A DNA stretch of 10,682 nt from a bacterium (GTDB taxonomy: Bacteria > Pseudomonadota > Gammaproteobacteria > Burkholderiales > Thiobacteraceae). The translations under genes and the position numbers were made by a program. Below are positions 1 through 6,923 of this stretch, piece after piece; positions within the stretch are counted from its first letter, which is position 1, and each line of letters begins with the position of its first letter. The notes beneath the pieces were generated by a model. That model did not search any database and was not told the origin of the DNA. It was given only the letters and a program-made list of their open reading frames with translations. The stretch lies in the NCBI GenBank assembly GCA_027438535.1, contig DAIAMA010000026.1, positions 1 through 10,682 of the forward strand, given 5' to 3'.

Positions 1-738
1 GGCTTTTTTTTGCGCCACCGGAGCAATGCCGCGCTGCGCCGCCAAGCGTTCACTCCAGGACGGCAAGATCAAGCGCATGCCGGGTACGCGTTTTTTGGCG
101 AGTAAGCAATACACGCCGCCGCCTAAGGGCCACCAACGGTCACCTGCCGCTTCCATGAATTGCAAGCGAGCCAGCCAGCGCGCGCTTCGCAACGGCGGCA
201 CATAGCATGCAAGCCGCCCCGCCGCCACCTCGAATCCGAGCAGCGCCAGCCAATCCTTGAGCCGCGGCAAGCCGATGAATTTGCCTCGCCAGGGAAATTC
301 ACCGCGGCGGCGGCGAAACGCATGACATGCGCCCCACAGGCTCAAGGGATTAAAGCCGGTAATGATCACGTGTCCCTCGGGCATCAGAACGCGTTCCACC
401 TCGCGTAAAATTTGGTGCGGCGTGCGGGAAAACTCTAGGACATGCGGCATGAGCACCAGATCCACGCTTTGGCTCGCGATCGGCAAATAATTGAAATCCG
501 CGAGGAGCCGCGCCGGCGCATAAGCATCGAGCGCAAGCCGTAGCGGAATTCGGCTGGTGCGCAGCAAATCGTATTGCGGCAAGCCAAGTTGCAGCGCGTT
601 GAAGCCGAAAATATCGCTTGCCGCCTCATCGAAATAAGCTTGCTCGCGTCCCAGCACATGGTGCCCCAAGGCGGTATCGAACCAGGGACGCGCATCGTGC
701 CGGCGCTCGACGAAACGAGGCCCCTCAAGATTTGACAC
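1..738 (-). CDS. yafS: YafS-like class I SAM-dependent methyltransferase, C-terminus cut by window edge
   Basis: The minus-strand frame is open for 246 codons from a GTG start at 738-736 to base 1, with no stop, so the 3' end lies outside the window. The GTG is chosen because a strong GGGGGAG ribosome site lies 6 bases upstream and no ATG precedes the conserved part. The product begins (M)SNLEGPRFVERRHDARPW. It resembles E. coli YafS: GFNALQLGLPQ near residues 47-57 takes the place of motif I, DFNYLPIASQSVDLVLMPH matches the motif II/post-II region, REVERVLMPEG follows, and VIITGFNPLSLWG matches the VISGFNP segment of YafS. The GxGxG glycine loop is degenerate, as in YafS itself. The substrate is unknown. 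In E. coli yafS lies next to rnhA and divergent from gloB-mltD; here it is directly divergent from mltD. Family assignment is good; activity is not shown. Confidence 0.85.
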   Translation of the reverse strand, partial: MSNLEGPRFVERRHDARPWFDTALGHHVLGREQAYFDEAASDIFGFNALQLGLPQYDLLRTSRIPLRLALDAYAPARLLADFNYLPIASQSVDLVLMPHVLEFSRTPHQILREVERVLMPEGHVIITGFNPLSLWGACHAFRRRRGEFPWRGKFIGLPRLKDWLALLGFEVAAGRLACYVPPLRSARWLARLQFMEAAGDRWWPLGGGVYCLLAKKRVPGMRLILPSWSERLAAQRGIAPVAQKKA

Positions 739-946
739 GTTATGCTCCCCCGGCTATATGCAAATGATCCAAATTATCCTGCTCGCGGCTCCAACAGCAA
801 CTCCTGGAAGGCCTAGTACGGCCAAGCACCCGGCACCGCATACGTGGCCTATTATGGCGCAGAACACCTATTTTGGGTGATACGCCATTCGGATATTATC
901 GTGCCCGGAAAGAATAAATTTTGGTCACATTACAAAGAAAAAACCC

Positions 947-976
947 TTGACGTTTAAAGCGTTACGCCCGTACCAT
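947..976 (+). promoter_or_regulatory. Candidate sigma70 promoter for mltD
   Basis: In the 273-base divergent gap 739-1011, TTGACG (947-952, 5/6 match to the -35 box) is followed after 18 bases by TACCAT (971-976, 4/6 match to the -10 box), about 35 bases before the mltD start. The stretch around 900-960 is AT-rich compared with its surroundings. Nothing else could be recognised in the gap; no convincing promoter was seen for the minus-strand methyltransferase. This is an eye match only. Confidence 0.35.
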
Positions 977-1011
977 CGCACCCGATAACAACCCAGAATG
1001 AACATTATTCG

Positions 1012-2784
1012 ATGTGGACAGCACGCGCTAGGCTAACGATCGCCGCCTTGATCGCAAGCTTATATCACGGAGGCGCCCTGGCGGCGGATACAGCTGCCAT
1101 TCCTGCCGCTGTTGCAAGCGTGTCTCCTGTAGAGCCGGCGGCCACCCCGGCGGAGGCGACCTTTCCCGATTCATCCGCCGCGCCAGCAACCCCGGACAAT
1201 ACGCACGCTGAAGCGCCCGCCACGACCTCTACCACTCCCGAAGAAAAAACGCCGGAAGAAAAATCCGACGCCGATGCGGCCAGCGGCGCCGCGCCAGGGC
1301 AAGCCGCGATTCTCCGCATCGACCCCGCGACGAGTAATGCCGCGCCATTGCTCAAAACGGAGAACAGCCTGGGCGATCCGCAACACGATCTATGGGCACG
1401 CATCCGCGCCGGATTCGCCTTGCCCGCGCTAGACACGTCAATGGTGAAAGAAAACGAAGACTGGTATACCCATCGCCCGGAATATGTGGCGCGGATGCTG
1501 GAACGCAGCAAGCGCTATTTGTTCTATATCGTGCAAGAAGTCGAAAAGCGCGGCATGCCGACCGAAATCGCGCTGCTGCCGATGATCGAAAGCGCATTCA
1601 ACCCGAACGCCTATTCGCGCAGCCACGCCTCCGGTATTTGGCAATTCATTCCCTCCACCGGCCGCAATTACGGATTAAAGCAAAACTGGTGGGAAGACAA
1701 TCGGCGCAATGTGATCGCCGCCACCAATGCCGCGCTGGATTATCTGCAAAATCTGCACGACATGTTCGGCGACTGGGAGTTGGCGCTCGCCGCGTATAAC
1801 TGGGGCGAAGGCTCGGTGGCGCGCGCCATCGCCAGAAACGAGGCCAAGGGCTTGCCCACCGATTATCTCAGCCTGCACATGCCGAAAGAAACCCAGTCCT
1901 ATGTACCGCGCCTGCTCGCGGTCAAGAACCTGATCCAGCACCCGCAAGATTTCGGCATCGATTTGGGCGTGGTGCCCAATACGCCCTACTTCACGCAAAT
2001 TACGCTGACGCAGCACATCGATGTCGCGCTCGCGGCGAAGCTCGCGGAAACCCCGCTAAAAGAATTCACCTCGCTCAACCCGAACTACACCAGGCCGGTG
2101 ATTCAAGCCAAACGGCCCATCACGCTATTGTTACCGGTGGACAAGGCGGAAGTCTTCGCATCCAACCTGGAAAATTACAGCAAGCCCTTGGTATCGTGGC
2201 GGCCCTATTATGCGAAGCGCGGCGAAAAGCTGGTGTCCATCGCCCGCCGCCACGGTATTTCCAGTACGCGACTGGAGGCCGCCAACGGCATCACCCTCAG
2301 GCGCGGCCGCCTCACGCGGAACCAAATCCTGCTGGTGCCGGGCAACGGTGGCGCTAGCCTTGAAACCGCATCGTTCAACATTCCCATCGGCACATCCGAC
2401 TCCCCGTCGCATGCCAAGCTTTATACCGTGCGCCGCGGCGACACCCTGCTTTCCATCGCCAAGCATACCGGAGTAAAAGTATCCCAGATCAAAGCCTGGA
2501 ATCACATCCGTTCCAGCCGGCTCGCGGTCAACCAGAAACTGCATCTCGGCCCGATTCAGGAAACCCATACTAAAATCGCCCGCGCGAAAACCCTTCACCG
2601 CACCGCGCTCGCTTATCGCGCACCGCGGCACCAGCGATACACCGTGCGCCGCGGCGACACGCTCTCCTCCATCGCACAGCGTTTCGATGTCGAGCTACAC
2701 GACTTGATGCGCTGGAACAAGCTCTCCTCCAGAAAACGCCTGCATCCGGGCGACAAAGTCATCATCCTCGCCAAGAACGATTGA
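1012..2784 (+). CDS. mltD: Membrane-bound lytic murein transglycosylase D with three LysM repeats
   Basis: The 590-residue protein cleaves the MurNAc-GlcNAc bond of peptidoglycan non-hydrolytically, forming 1,6-anhydro ends, in the periplasm. Residues 1-24 form a signal peptide ending ALA|AD. Residues 25-115 are an Ala/Pro/Thr/Glu-rich low-complexity linker. The transglycosylase SLT domain covers about 165-290: ALLPMIESAFNP holds the catalytic glutamate (E193), followed by SGIWQFIPSTGRNYGL, RRNVIAATNAALDYL and LALAAYNWGEG, all typical of MltD. Three LysM peptidoglycan-binding repeats follow at about 397-443 (divergent), 469-513 and 542-586; the last two share YTVRRGDTL. E. coli MltD has two LysM repeats and a lipobox; no lipobox is seen here, so the protein may be soluble or held by LysM. 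The next in-frame Met is at residue 144, so the start at 1012 is the only sensible ATG, although its ribosome site is weak. It is probably transcribed alone. Confidence 0.95.
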   Translation: MWTARARLTIAALIASLYHGGALAADTAAIPAAVASVSPVEPAATPAEATFPDSSAAPATPDNTHAEAPATTSTTPEEKTPEEKSDADAASGAAPGQAAILRIDPATSNAAPLLKTENSLGDPQHDLWARIRAGFALPALDTSMVKENEDWYTHRPEYVARMLERSKRYLFYIVQEVEKRGMPTEIALLPMIESAFNPNAYSRSHASGIWQFIPSTGRNYGLKQNWWEDNRRNVIAATNAALDYLQNLHDMFGDWELALAAYNWGEGSVARAIARNEAKGLPTDYLSLHMPKETQSYVPRLLAVKNLIQHPQDFGIDLGVVPNTPYFTQITLTQHIDVALAAKLAETPLKEFTSLNPNYTRPVIQAKRPITLLLPVDKAEVFASNLENYSKPLVSWRPYYAKRGEKLVSIARRHGISSTRLEAANGITLRRGRLTRNQILLVPGNGGASLETASFNIPIGTSDSPSHAKLYTVRRGDTLLSIAKHTGVKVSQIKAWNHIRSSRLAVNQKLHLGPIQETHTKIARAKTLHRTALAYRAPRHQRYTVRRGDTLSSIAQRFDVELHDLMRWNKLSSRKRLHPGDKVIILAKND

Positions 2785-2874
2785 TTACGTCGCGCCGGGC
2801 CACTTCTGGCAAGTTGATTACCCCGTTTTCACCCGCATGGCGCTAAACCCCCCGTATTCGCGTTTAGTCCTTAT

Positions 2875-2888
2875 GTTCGTTAACGAAC
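2875..2888. promoter_or_regulatory. Perfect 14-base palindrome upstream of the lipoprotein gene (possible operator)
   Basis: GTTCGTTAACGAAC reads the same on both strands, with no spacer. It lies 56 bases before the start of the SlyB-like gene, inside the 160-base gap after mltD. Its position fits an operator for a dimeric regulator, but no regulator family was recognised and no clear -35/-10 pair could be fixed around it. Confidence 0.35.
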
Positions 2889-2944
2889 CGACGCGCCGGC
2901 ACAGAGCACGTACGCTTACATCACACATCACTTAGGAGCGTTTC

Positions 2945-3397
2945 ATGAAAACACATTCATTGCTATGGCTTGGCCTGGTCGCGGCAGGCAGCTTGGCGGG
3001 CTGCGCCACGCCTGATCAACGTCAGGCCAGTTCGAACTCCGGCTATAGCAGCAACTATACCGCCTATGGCGTCGTCGATTCCATCCAGCAATCGCGCGGC
3101 GGTGTCGCGAATAGCGGAATAGGCGCAGGCACCATCATCGGCGGAGTCGTCGGTGGCGTATTGGGTAATCAAGTCGGCGGCGGTACCGGCAAAACCGTTG
3201 CCACGGTCGCGGGTGTCGCGGGCGGCGCGCTGGTCGGTCATGAAATAGATAAAAATCGTCAGACAACAAACGCCACCTACGCCATACGCGTGCGCTTGAA
3301 TAACGGCGACTATCAAACGATCGATCAAGACAACATCGGCGATCTGCGTGTCGGAGACCGCGTACGCATCGAAAACAATCGAGTATCGCGCTATTAA
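2945..3397 (+). CDS. slyB: Glycine-zipper outer-membrane lipoprotein, SlyB/Pcp-like
   Basis: The 150-residue lipoprotein has signal sequence MKTHSLLWLGLVAAGSLAGC, with lipobox LAGC and the lipidated cysteine at residue 20. Alanine at +2 rather than Asp predicts outer-membrane sorting. A short variable stretch (21-55) is followed by a glycine-zipper two-helix region at about 57-101, including the family signature LGNQVGGGTGKTVATVAG. A small C-terminal beta domain (110-150: RVRLNNGDYQTI, LRVGDRVRIENNRV) is shared with SlyB. Length matches E. coli SlyB (155 residues). SlyB-type proteins belong to envelope-stress responses and have been reported to bind lipopolysaccharide and outer-membrane proteins; the exact role here is inferred. 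The start is fixed by AGGAG at 2934-2938, 6 bases before the ATG. A 14-base palindrome lies upstream and a hairpin directly downstream, so it is probably a single-gene unit. Other glycine-zipper 2TM lipoproteins look similar, so the symbol is tentative. Confidence 0.85.
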   Translation: MKTHSLLWLGLVAAGSLAGCATPDQRQASSNSGYSSNYTAYGVVDSIQQSRGGVANSGIGAGTIIGGVVGGVLGNQVGGGTGKTVATVAGVAGGALVGHEIDKNRQTTNATYAIRVRLNNGDYQTIDQDNIGDLRVGDRVRIENNRVSRY

Positions 3398-3398
3398 T

Positions 3399-3423
3399 CG
3401 GATGCGGCTCCAGGCCGCATCCG
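3399..3423 (+). terminator. Strong hairpin one base after the lipoprotein stop codon
   Basis: CGGATGCGGC (3399-3408) pairs perfectly with GCCGCATCCG (3414-3423) around a 5-base loop, TCCAG. The stem begins one base after TAA. The following bases (TATAAATGCG) contain no run of T, so it is not a textbook intrinsic terminator; it may instead protect the 3' end of the mRNA. Confidence 0.55.
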
Positions 3424-3619
3424 TATAAATGCGCTTTCGATCGTCTTCGTTTCGGAAAAAGGCGCCCGCATCTACGCCGATAATCTGGTGCACACTACAG
3501 AAGGCACGCCATAACCGCGTTGCCCACCTTGGTGTCCGGCAAGAGCGAAATCAACATCACCTCGCATTTATGCACGCCAGCGAACGGAAAGCGAAGCTGC
3601 GCGCGCGTGCAAGCTGACA
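3424..3619. other. Intergenic gap between the lipoprotein gene and asmA, minor hairpin only
   Basis: No gene was recognised in these 196 bases. A small compound hairpin is present at 3520-3542: TTGCC pairs with GGCAA and encloses CACC-TT-GGTG. TATAAAT at 3424-3430 resembles a -10 box but has no matching -35 box. The asmA promoter, if separate, must lie here but could not be pinned down. Confidence 0.3.
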
Positions 3620-5590
3620 ATGCCCCTATCCTCCGTACCCACCTCTCTACGCATGCGCCGCTTCTTGAAATGGCTAGGTGGCGTATTGGCCGTACTTATT
3701 TTACTCATTCTGCTCCTCGCGCTGATCTTTGACTGGAATTGGTTGCGTGGACCCATCTCGCGCATGGTGACCGACAAAACCGGGCGCGAGTTGGCAATAC
3801 ATGGCGATCTAAAAGTAAACCTGGGATGGCCGCTGATACGTATACGCGCAGCCAATGTCACTTTCGCCAATCCGATCTGGGCGAAGGAAAAACAAATGAT
3901 CGATGTGCAAGAAGTCGAGATCAGACTTGATTTGCCACATTTATTGAAAAAAGAATTAATCATACCGGAAGTACGCCTAGGCGGCGCTGAGGTGTATTTA
4001 GAACAGAAGGGGAATAAAAAAAATTGGCTGCTGGATCGCAATCAGCAGGACGAAAAAGCCCGGGTACAAATCGGGCACCTGATGTTGGATCATGGCCGGC
4101 TCGGCTACGACAATGTGGCGCAAAAAACCAGTATCCAATCGGAACTCTCAACCCGCAGCACAGCGAGCGGCAAAGCCGGCGATGGCAATGTAGAGTTCAT
4201 CGCGCACGGACAATATAAAGGACTGGCCCTGAACGCCCGAGGCACGGGTGGCCCGGTATTGGCCCTGCGCGATGAAAATGCACCCTATCCGTTAACGCTT
4301 GACGCCAGCATAGGTCGCACCACGCTACATGCCCAAGGCAGTATCACCAGCCTGGTTAAATTCTCCGCCATCGATATGCAGCTTACCTTGCGCGGAGCGA
4401 GTCTCGCGCAACTGTATCCTCTACTCGACATCGCTTTCCCCGAGACACCCGCTTACAGTACGCAAGGGCACATCGCGCATCAAGCGCAAATGTGGCGCTA
4501 TGAAAAATTCTCCGGCCGCATTGGCAAGAGCGATATTGCCGGTACCTTGCAAGTCGATACCAACGGCAAGCGCCCGTATTTGCATGGCGACATGGTATCG
4601 CAGCTATTGGATTTTTCCGACCTTGGTCCGGTGATCGGTGCTAAACCCGGCGCATCTGCGGTGGCCAACCGGACGACAGCCCCCGCCAGCACGCCGGCTG
4701 TGCACACCCATGTCTTACCGGATGCGCCCTTTCACACCGAGCGCTGGAACAGTGTGGACGCCGATGTGAACCTCAAAGCCAAGACGCTACGCCGCGCCCA
4801 GGCGCTACCGGTGGACAACTTGGCGGCGCATATCAAAATGCGCGACTCGGTATTAACTCTGGACCCGCTGAATTTCGGTGTCGCCGGCGGCAAGCTGTCC
4901 ACCACAGTGGTGCTGGACGGTAGTCAGAATCCGATACGCGCGCACCTCAAAATGCAAGCGCACAGAATGTTGATCCGTAAGCTGTTCCCCACCTTCAATC
5001 TGAATCAGGCCAGCATAGGTCAAGTCAATGGCGCTTTTGATTTGACGGGCACGGGTAATTCGATCGCGCGCATGCTGGCCACCGCCAACGGCGAAGCGGC
5101 ACTCGTGGTCGCCGATGGCGAGGTCAGCAAACTCATGATGGAAACCGTGAGCCTGCATCTATGGGAAATGCTGCACTTGAAACTGACCGGCGACAAGGTC
5201 GTAAAAATTAACTGCGGCATCGCGGATTTCGATGTTAAGCAAGGCCTGATGACGACCAAAGTGATGCTATTGGATACCGCGGTCACGCGTATAGACGTCT
5301 ATGGCAACATCGATTTAGGCCAGGAAACGCTGGATCTCACCTTGATGCCACATACAAAGCAGACCAGCTTGATTGCCTTGCGCACGCCTATCTATATTCG
5401 CGGCACCTTAAGCCAGCCCACAATCTCCATCGATAAAGCGCAGCTCGCGATGCGCAGTCTCGGTGCAGTGGCATTGGGCGCGGTAAACCCCTTGCTCGCC
5501 TTACTGCCCTTGGTGGAGGCCGGGCCGGGTAAGGATAGCCAGTGTGGAAAACTTATCCGCGACGCCCAGCTCACCGTACCAAAAAAATAA
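3620..5590 (+). CDS. AsmA family protein (YhjG-like envelope protein)
   Basis: The 656-residue protein has one N-terminal membrane anchor (about 18-38, LGGVLAVLILLILLLALIF) followed by a long periplasmic region. The AsmA N-terminal signature follows the anchor: LRGPISRMVTDKTGRELAI, GDLKVNLGWPLIRI and FANPIWA, with repeated beta-strand patterns such as LTLDASIGRTTLHAQGSI. A C-terminal AsmA-like domain starts near residue 467 (VNGAFDLTGTGNSIARML) and continues to LRTPIYIRGTLSQPTISID. A hydrophobic stretch at 613-632 is followed by GPGKDSQCGKLI, similar to the C-terminus of many AsmA/YhjG proteins. AsmA-like proteins are repeat-beta-groove proteins thought to move phospholipids between inner and outer membranes; that role is inferred here from the family. 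The start is uncertain: no clear ribosome site precedes 3620, and Met12 at 3653 would still keep the anchor. The gene is separate from the lipoprotein gene and convergent with the ygfX remnant downstream. Confidence 0.88.
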   Translation: MPLSSVPTSLRMRRFLKWLGGVLAVLILLILLLALIFDWNWLRGPISRMVTDKTGRELAIHGDLKVNLGWPLIRIRAANVTFANPIWAKEKQMIDVQEVEIRLDLPHLLKKELIIPEVRLGGAEVYLEQKGNKKNWLLDRNQQDEKARVQIGHLMLDHGRLGYDNVAQKTSIQSELSTRSTASGKAGDGNVEFIAHGQYKGLALNARGTGGPVLALRDENAPYPLTLDASIGRTTLHAQGSITSLVKFSAIDMQLTLRGASLAQLYPLLDIAFPETPAYSTQGHIAHQAQMWRYEKFSGRIGKSDIAGTLQVDTNGKRPYLHGDMVSQLLDFSDLGPVIGAKPGASAVANRTTAPASTPAVHTHVLPDAPFHTERWNSVDADVNLKAKTLRRAQALPVDNLAAHIKMRDSVLTLDPLNFGVAGGKLSTTVVLDGSQNPIRAHLKMQAHRMLIRKLFPTFNLNQASIGQVNGAFDLTGTGNSIARMLATANGEAALVVADGEVSKLMMETVSLHLWEMLHLKLTGDKVVKINCGIADFDVKQGLMTTKVMLLDTAVTRIDVYGNIDLGQETLDLTLMPHTKQTSLIALRTPIYIRGTLSQPTISIDKAQLAMRSLGAVALGAVNPLLALLPLVEAGPGKDSQCGKLIRDAQLTVPKK

Positions 5591-5597
5591 ACGGCGG

Positions 5598-5640
5598 CTG
5601 TCATGCTTTCCAGGGGTTTTGTTCGGCAAACCGATGACAG
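5598..5640. terminator. Possible bidirectional terminator structure after asmA
   Basis: CTGTCAT (5598-5604) pairs with ATGACAG (5634-5640), and within the loop GGTTT pairs with AAACC around TTGTTCGGC-type sequence. It begins 8 bases after the asmA stop and lies between two convergent genes, where a shared terminator would be expected. The outer loop is long (29 bases) and there is no clean T tract, so support is weak. The rest of 5591-5778 holds nothing recognisable. Confidence 0.3.
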
Positions 5641-5778
5641 TTGAGCAGTTTAGGAATGTGTTGAAGGACACCTCAGGCGGCCTAAATAACTTGCATTCCC
5701 CATAAACGAGCTATCCAGCGTCTCTGGTTCTGTACTTGGATGCAGCGCCGTCGCCCTGCATGGGAAAACTCAAAGGCT

Positions 5779-6050
5779 TTACACTCGTCCCGCCCAACCC
5801 GCGCTCGCCTCGGGCGCAACACCTCGCCCCATGCCCCACTTCAGCCAGACGCGCAATTGCCGGAATAATTCCGGCGCTACGGCATCCGGCAGAATCACCA
5901 CCGCGCGGGTGCGCCACCGAGCAATCGGTTTGAGCAACACGATGGTGAGATAGGGCGCGACGAAACTGCTGCCGAGTATCCGCGCCTCACGCACGCTGCC
6001 ATTCCGACATTCTACAATCACTCCGCCATCGCGCTCGAATTGCAGCGCTC
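5779..6050 (-). pseudogene. ygfX: 3' remnant of ygfX (CptA-like membrane protein), N-terminal half missing
   Basis: Read on the minus strand, bases from about 6050 to the TAA at 5781-5779 encode about 90 residues that look like the C-terminal half of a betaproteobacterial YgfX: ALQFERDGGVIVEC, then ARILGSSFVAPYLTIVLL, then AVVILPDAVAPELFRQLRVW and LKWG. YgfX (about 130-150 residues) has an N-terminal pair of membrane helices; in E. coli (CptA) it sits in the inner membrane and is linked to the SdhE/CptB partner. Here the helices are absent. The same frame stays open up to 6276, but beyond about 6050 it is only the antisense of mshI and gives no YgfX-like sequence. The gene therefore appears cut at the junction with mshI. 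It is convergent with asmA. Recognition is by motif memory, without a database search. Confidence 0.68.
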
Positions 6051-6055
6051 GCTCG
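6022..6055. other. Deletion or misassembly junction between ygfX and mshI with quasi-palindrome
   Basis: YgfX-like coding on the minus strand and MshI-like coding on the plus strand meet and overlap here. The point of contact is GCGCTCGAATTGCAGCGC (6031-6048), in which GCGCT and AGCGC are inverted copies; GCGCTCG also recurs as a direct repeat at 6031-6037 and 6045-6051. Short repeats of this kind are typical of deletion endpoints. Confidence 0.6.
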
Positions 6056-6294
6056 ACAATATCGAGCGCCAATTTCCCTTCATTAGCATTTCTCGCCTGT
6101 TCATTGCCTACATGCCGGATGCGGAAAGTTTGCGCGCTTATCTCACGAACAATCTTTACGTGTCGGTATCGGTGCTGGATTTGAACGACGTATTCGATTT
6201 TTCGCGCGTACCGGCGGTGGGGGCGCTCAATAATCAGGTGCGGTTTTTCCTGACGCTTGGCGCATCGCTGCGGCATGAGGAACGGACGTTGTGA
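6031..6294 (+). pseudogene. mshI: 3' fragment of mshI (MSHA biogenesis, PilM-like), 5' part missing
   Basis: The plus frame encodes ALELQRSLDNIERQFPFISI, then LFIAYMPDAESLRAYLTNNL, then YVSVSVLDLNDVFDF and LNNQVRFFLTLGASLR. This is the C-terminal part of MshI, an actin-fold PilM-like protein of about 300 residues that forms the cytoplasmic part of the MSHA pilus assembly platform. The frame is open back to a TAA at 5866-5868, but upstream of about 6028 it gives no MshI-like sequence (it is antisense to ygfX). There is no in-frame ATG before the one in YMPD near 6112; TTG at 6040 is the only early start. About 200 N-terminal residues, including the nucleotide-binding part, are missing. Its TGA overlaps the GTG start of the next gene (GTGA). 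The exact left boundary is uncertain by about 20 bases. Confidence 0.75.
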
Positions 6295-6923
6295 GTCAAC
6301 AGATCAATCTCTATAACCCGATCTTCCTCAAACAGAAGAAGATATTTTCCAGCCAGACCATGGTGCAAGCGCTGGGTTTGCTGGCACTGGGCCTGCTGGC
6401 GTTTTATGGCTATGCGCGCTATCAAGTGGCGAATTTGCAGACGGAAGCCGGTCGCGGCGCCAAGCGCTTGGTGGCGGCGCAAACGCGCGCCGAGCGCATG
6501 GCACAGGAATTCGGCCCGCGTCCAAAAAGCGCCGATCTGGAAACCAAGATTCAGCAGGCCGAAGCGGAACTGAAAGCGCTGCAAGCGGTGCAGGGCGCGC
6601 TTAAACAAGGCAGTTTGGCGGGCGCCGATGGCTTCTCGCCGTATCTCAAGGCTTTCGCGCGGCAGACGGTAGAGGGCCTTTGGCTGACCGGGTTTTCGGT
6701 CAGCGGCAGCGAAATGGCCATCAGCGGCCGCACGCTTAAACCGGAGTTGGTGCCGGAGTATATCCGGCGTTTAAGCGAGGAGCCGGTGATGCAAGGGCGC
6801 AAGTTCGCGATGCTGGAGATGCGCCAGCCGGAAGCCCCGCCGGCCAAGGACGGTAAGCCCGCCGCCGCGCCGCGCTTTATCGAATTCACCTTGCAATCCG
6901 CGCATCAGGAGCCGGATAAATGA
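6291..6923 (+). CDS. MshI2-like PilN-domain protein of the MSHA pilus assembly platform
   Basis: This 210-residue bitopic inner-membrane protein carries the PilN signature INLYNP at residues 5-10, the short cytoplasmic segment that binds PilM/MshI-type proteins. A membrane helix follows at about 24-43 (MVQALGLLALGLLAFYGYAR), then a coiled coil at about 45-105 rich in Ala, Gln, Glu and Leu, then a PilN-type periplasmic domain at about 113-205 (FSPYLKAFARQTVEGLWLTG, SEMAISGRTLKPELVPEY). A Pro/Ala/Lys linker interrupts the end (APPAKDGKPAAAP). The GTG start at 6291 overlaps the mshI stop, and GAGGA at 6277-6281 serves as ribosome site. The ATGA overlap at its end links it to mshJ. Its usual partner MshI is truncated just upstream. 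In some annotations this gene is called mshI2 or simply pilN-like. Confidence 0.85.
   Translation: MSQQINLYNPIFLKQKKIFSSQTMVQALGLLALGLLAFYGYARYQVANLQTEAGRGAKRLVAAQTRAERMAQEFGPRPKSADLETKIQQAEAELKALQAVQGALKQGSLAGADGFSPYLKAFARQTVEGLWLTGFSVSGSEMAISGRTLKPELVPEYIRRLSEEPVMQGRKFAMLEMRQPEAPPAKDGKPAAAPRFIEFTLQSAHQEPDK

Noticed and set aside
123..408. Small open frames on both strands at 123-408 as separate genes
   Set aside because: They are shadows of the methyltransferase frame, which runs continuously through this region.
2799..2810. GCCA-CTTC-TGGC hairpin after mltD as a terminator
   Set aside because: The stem is only four pairs with no T tract; it is expected by chance in this composition.
5779..6276. 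A single 165-residue minus-strand gene across the whole open frame
   Set aside because: Only the part below about 6050 resembles a real protein (YgfX C-terminus). The part from 6050 to 6276 is antisense to good MshI sequence and gives Arg/His-rich non-homologous text typical of a shadow frame.
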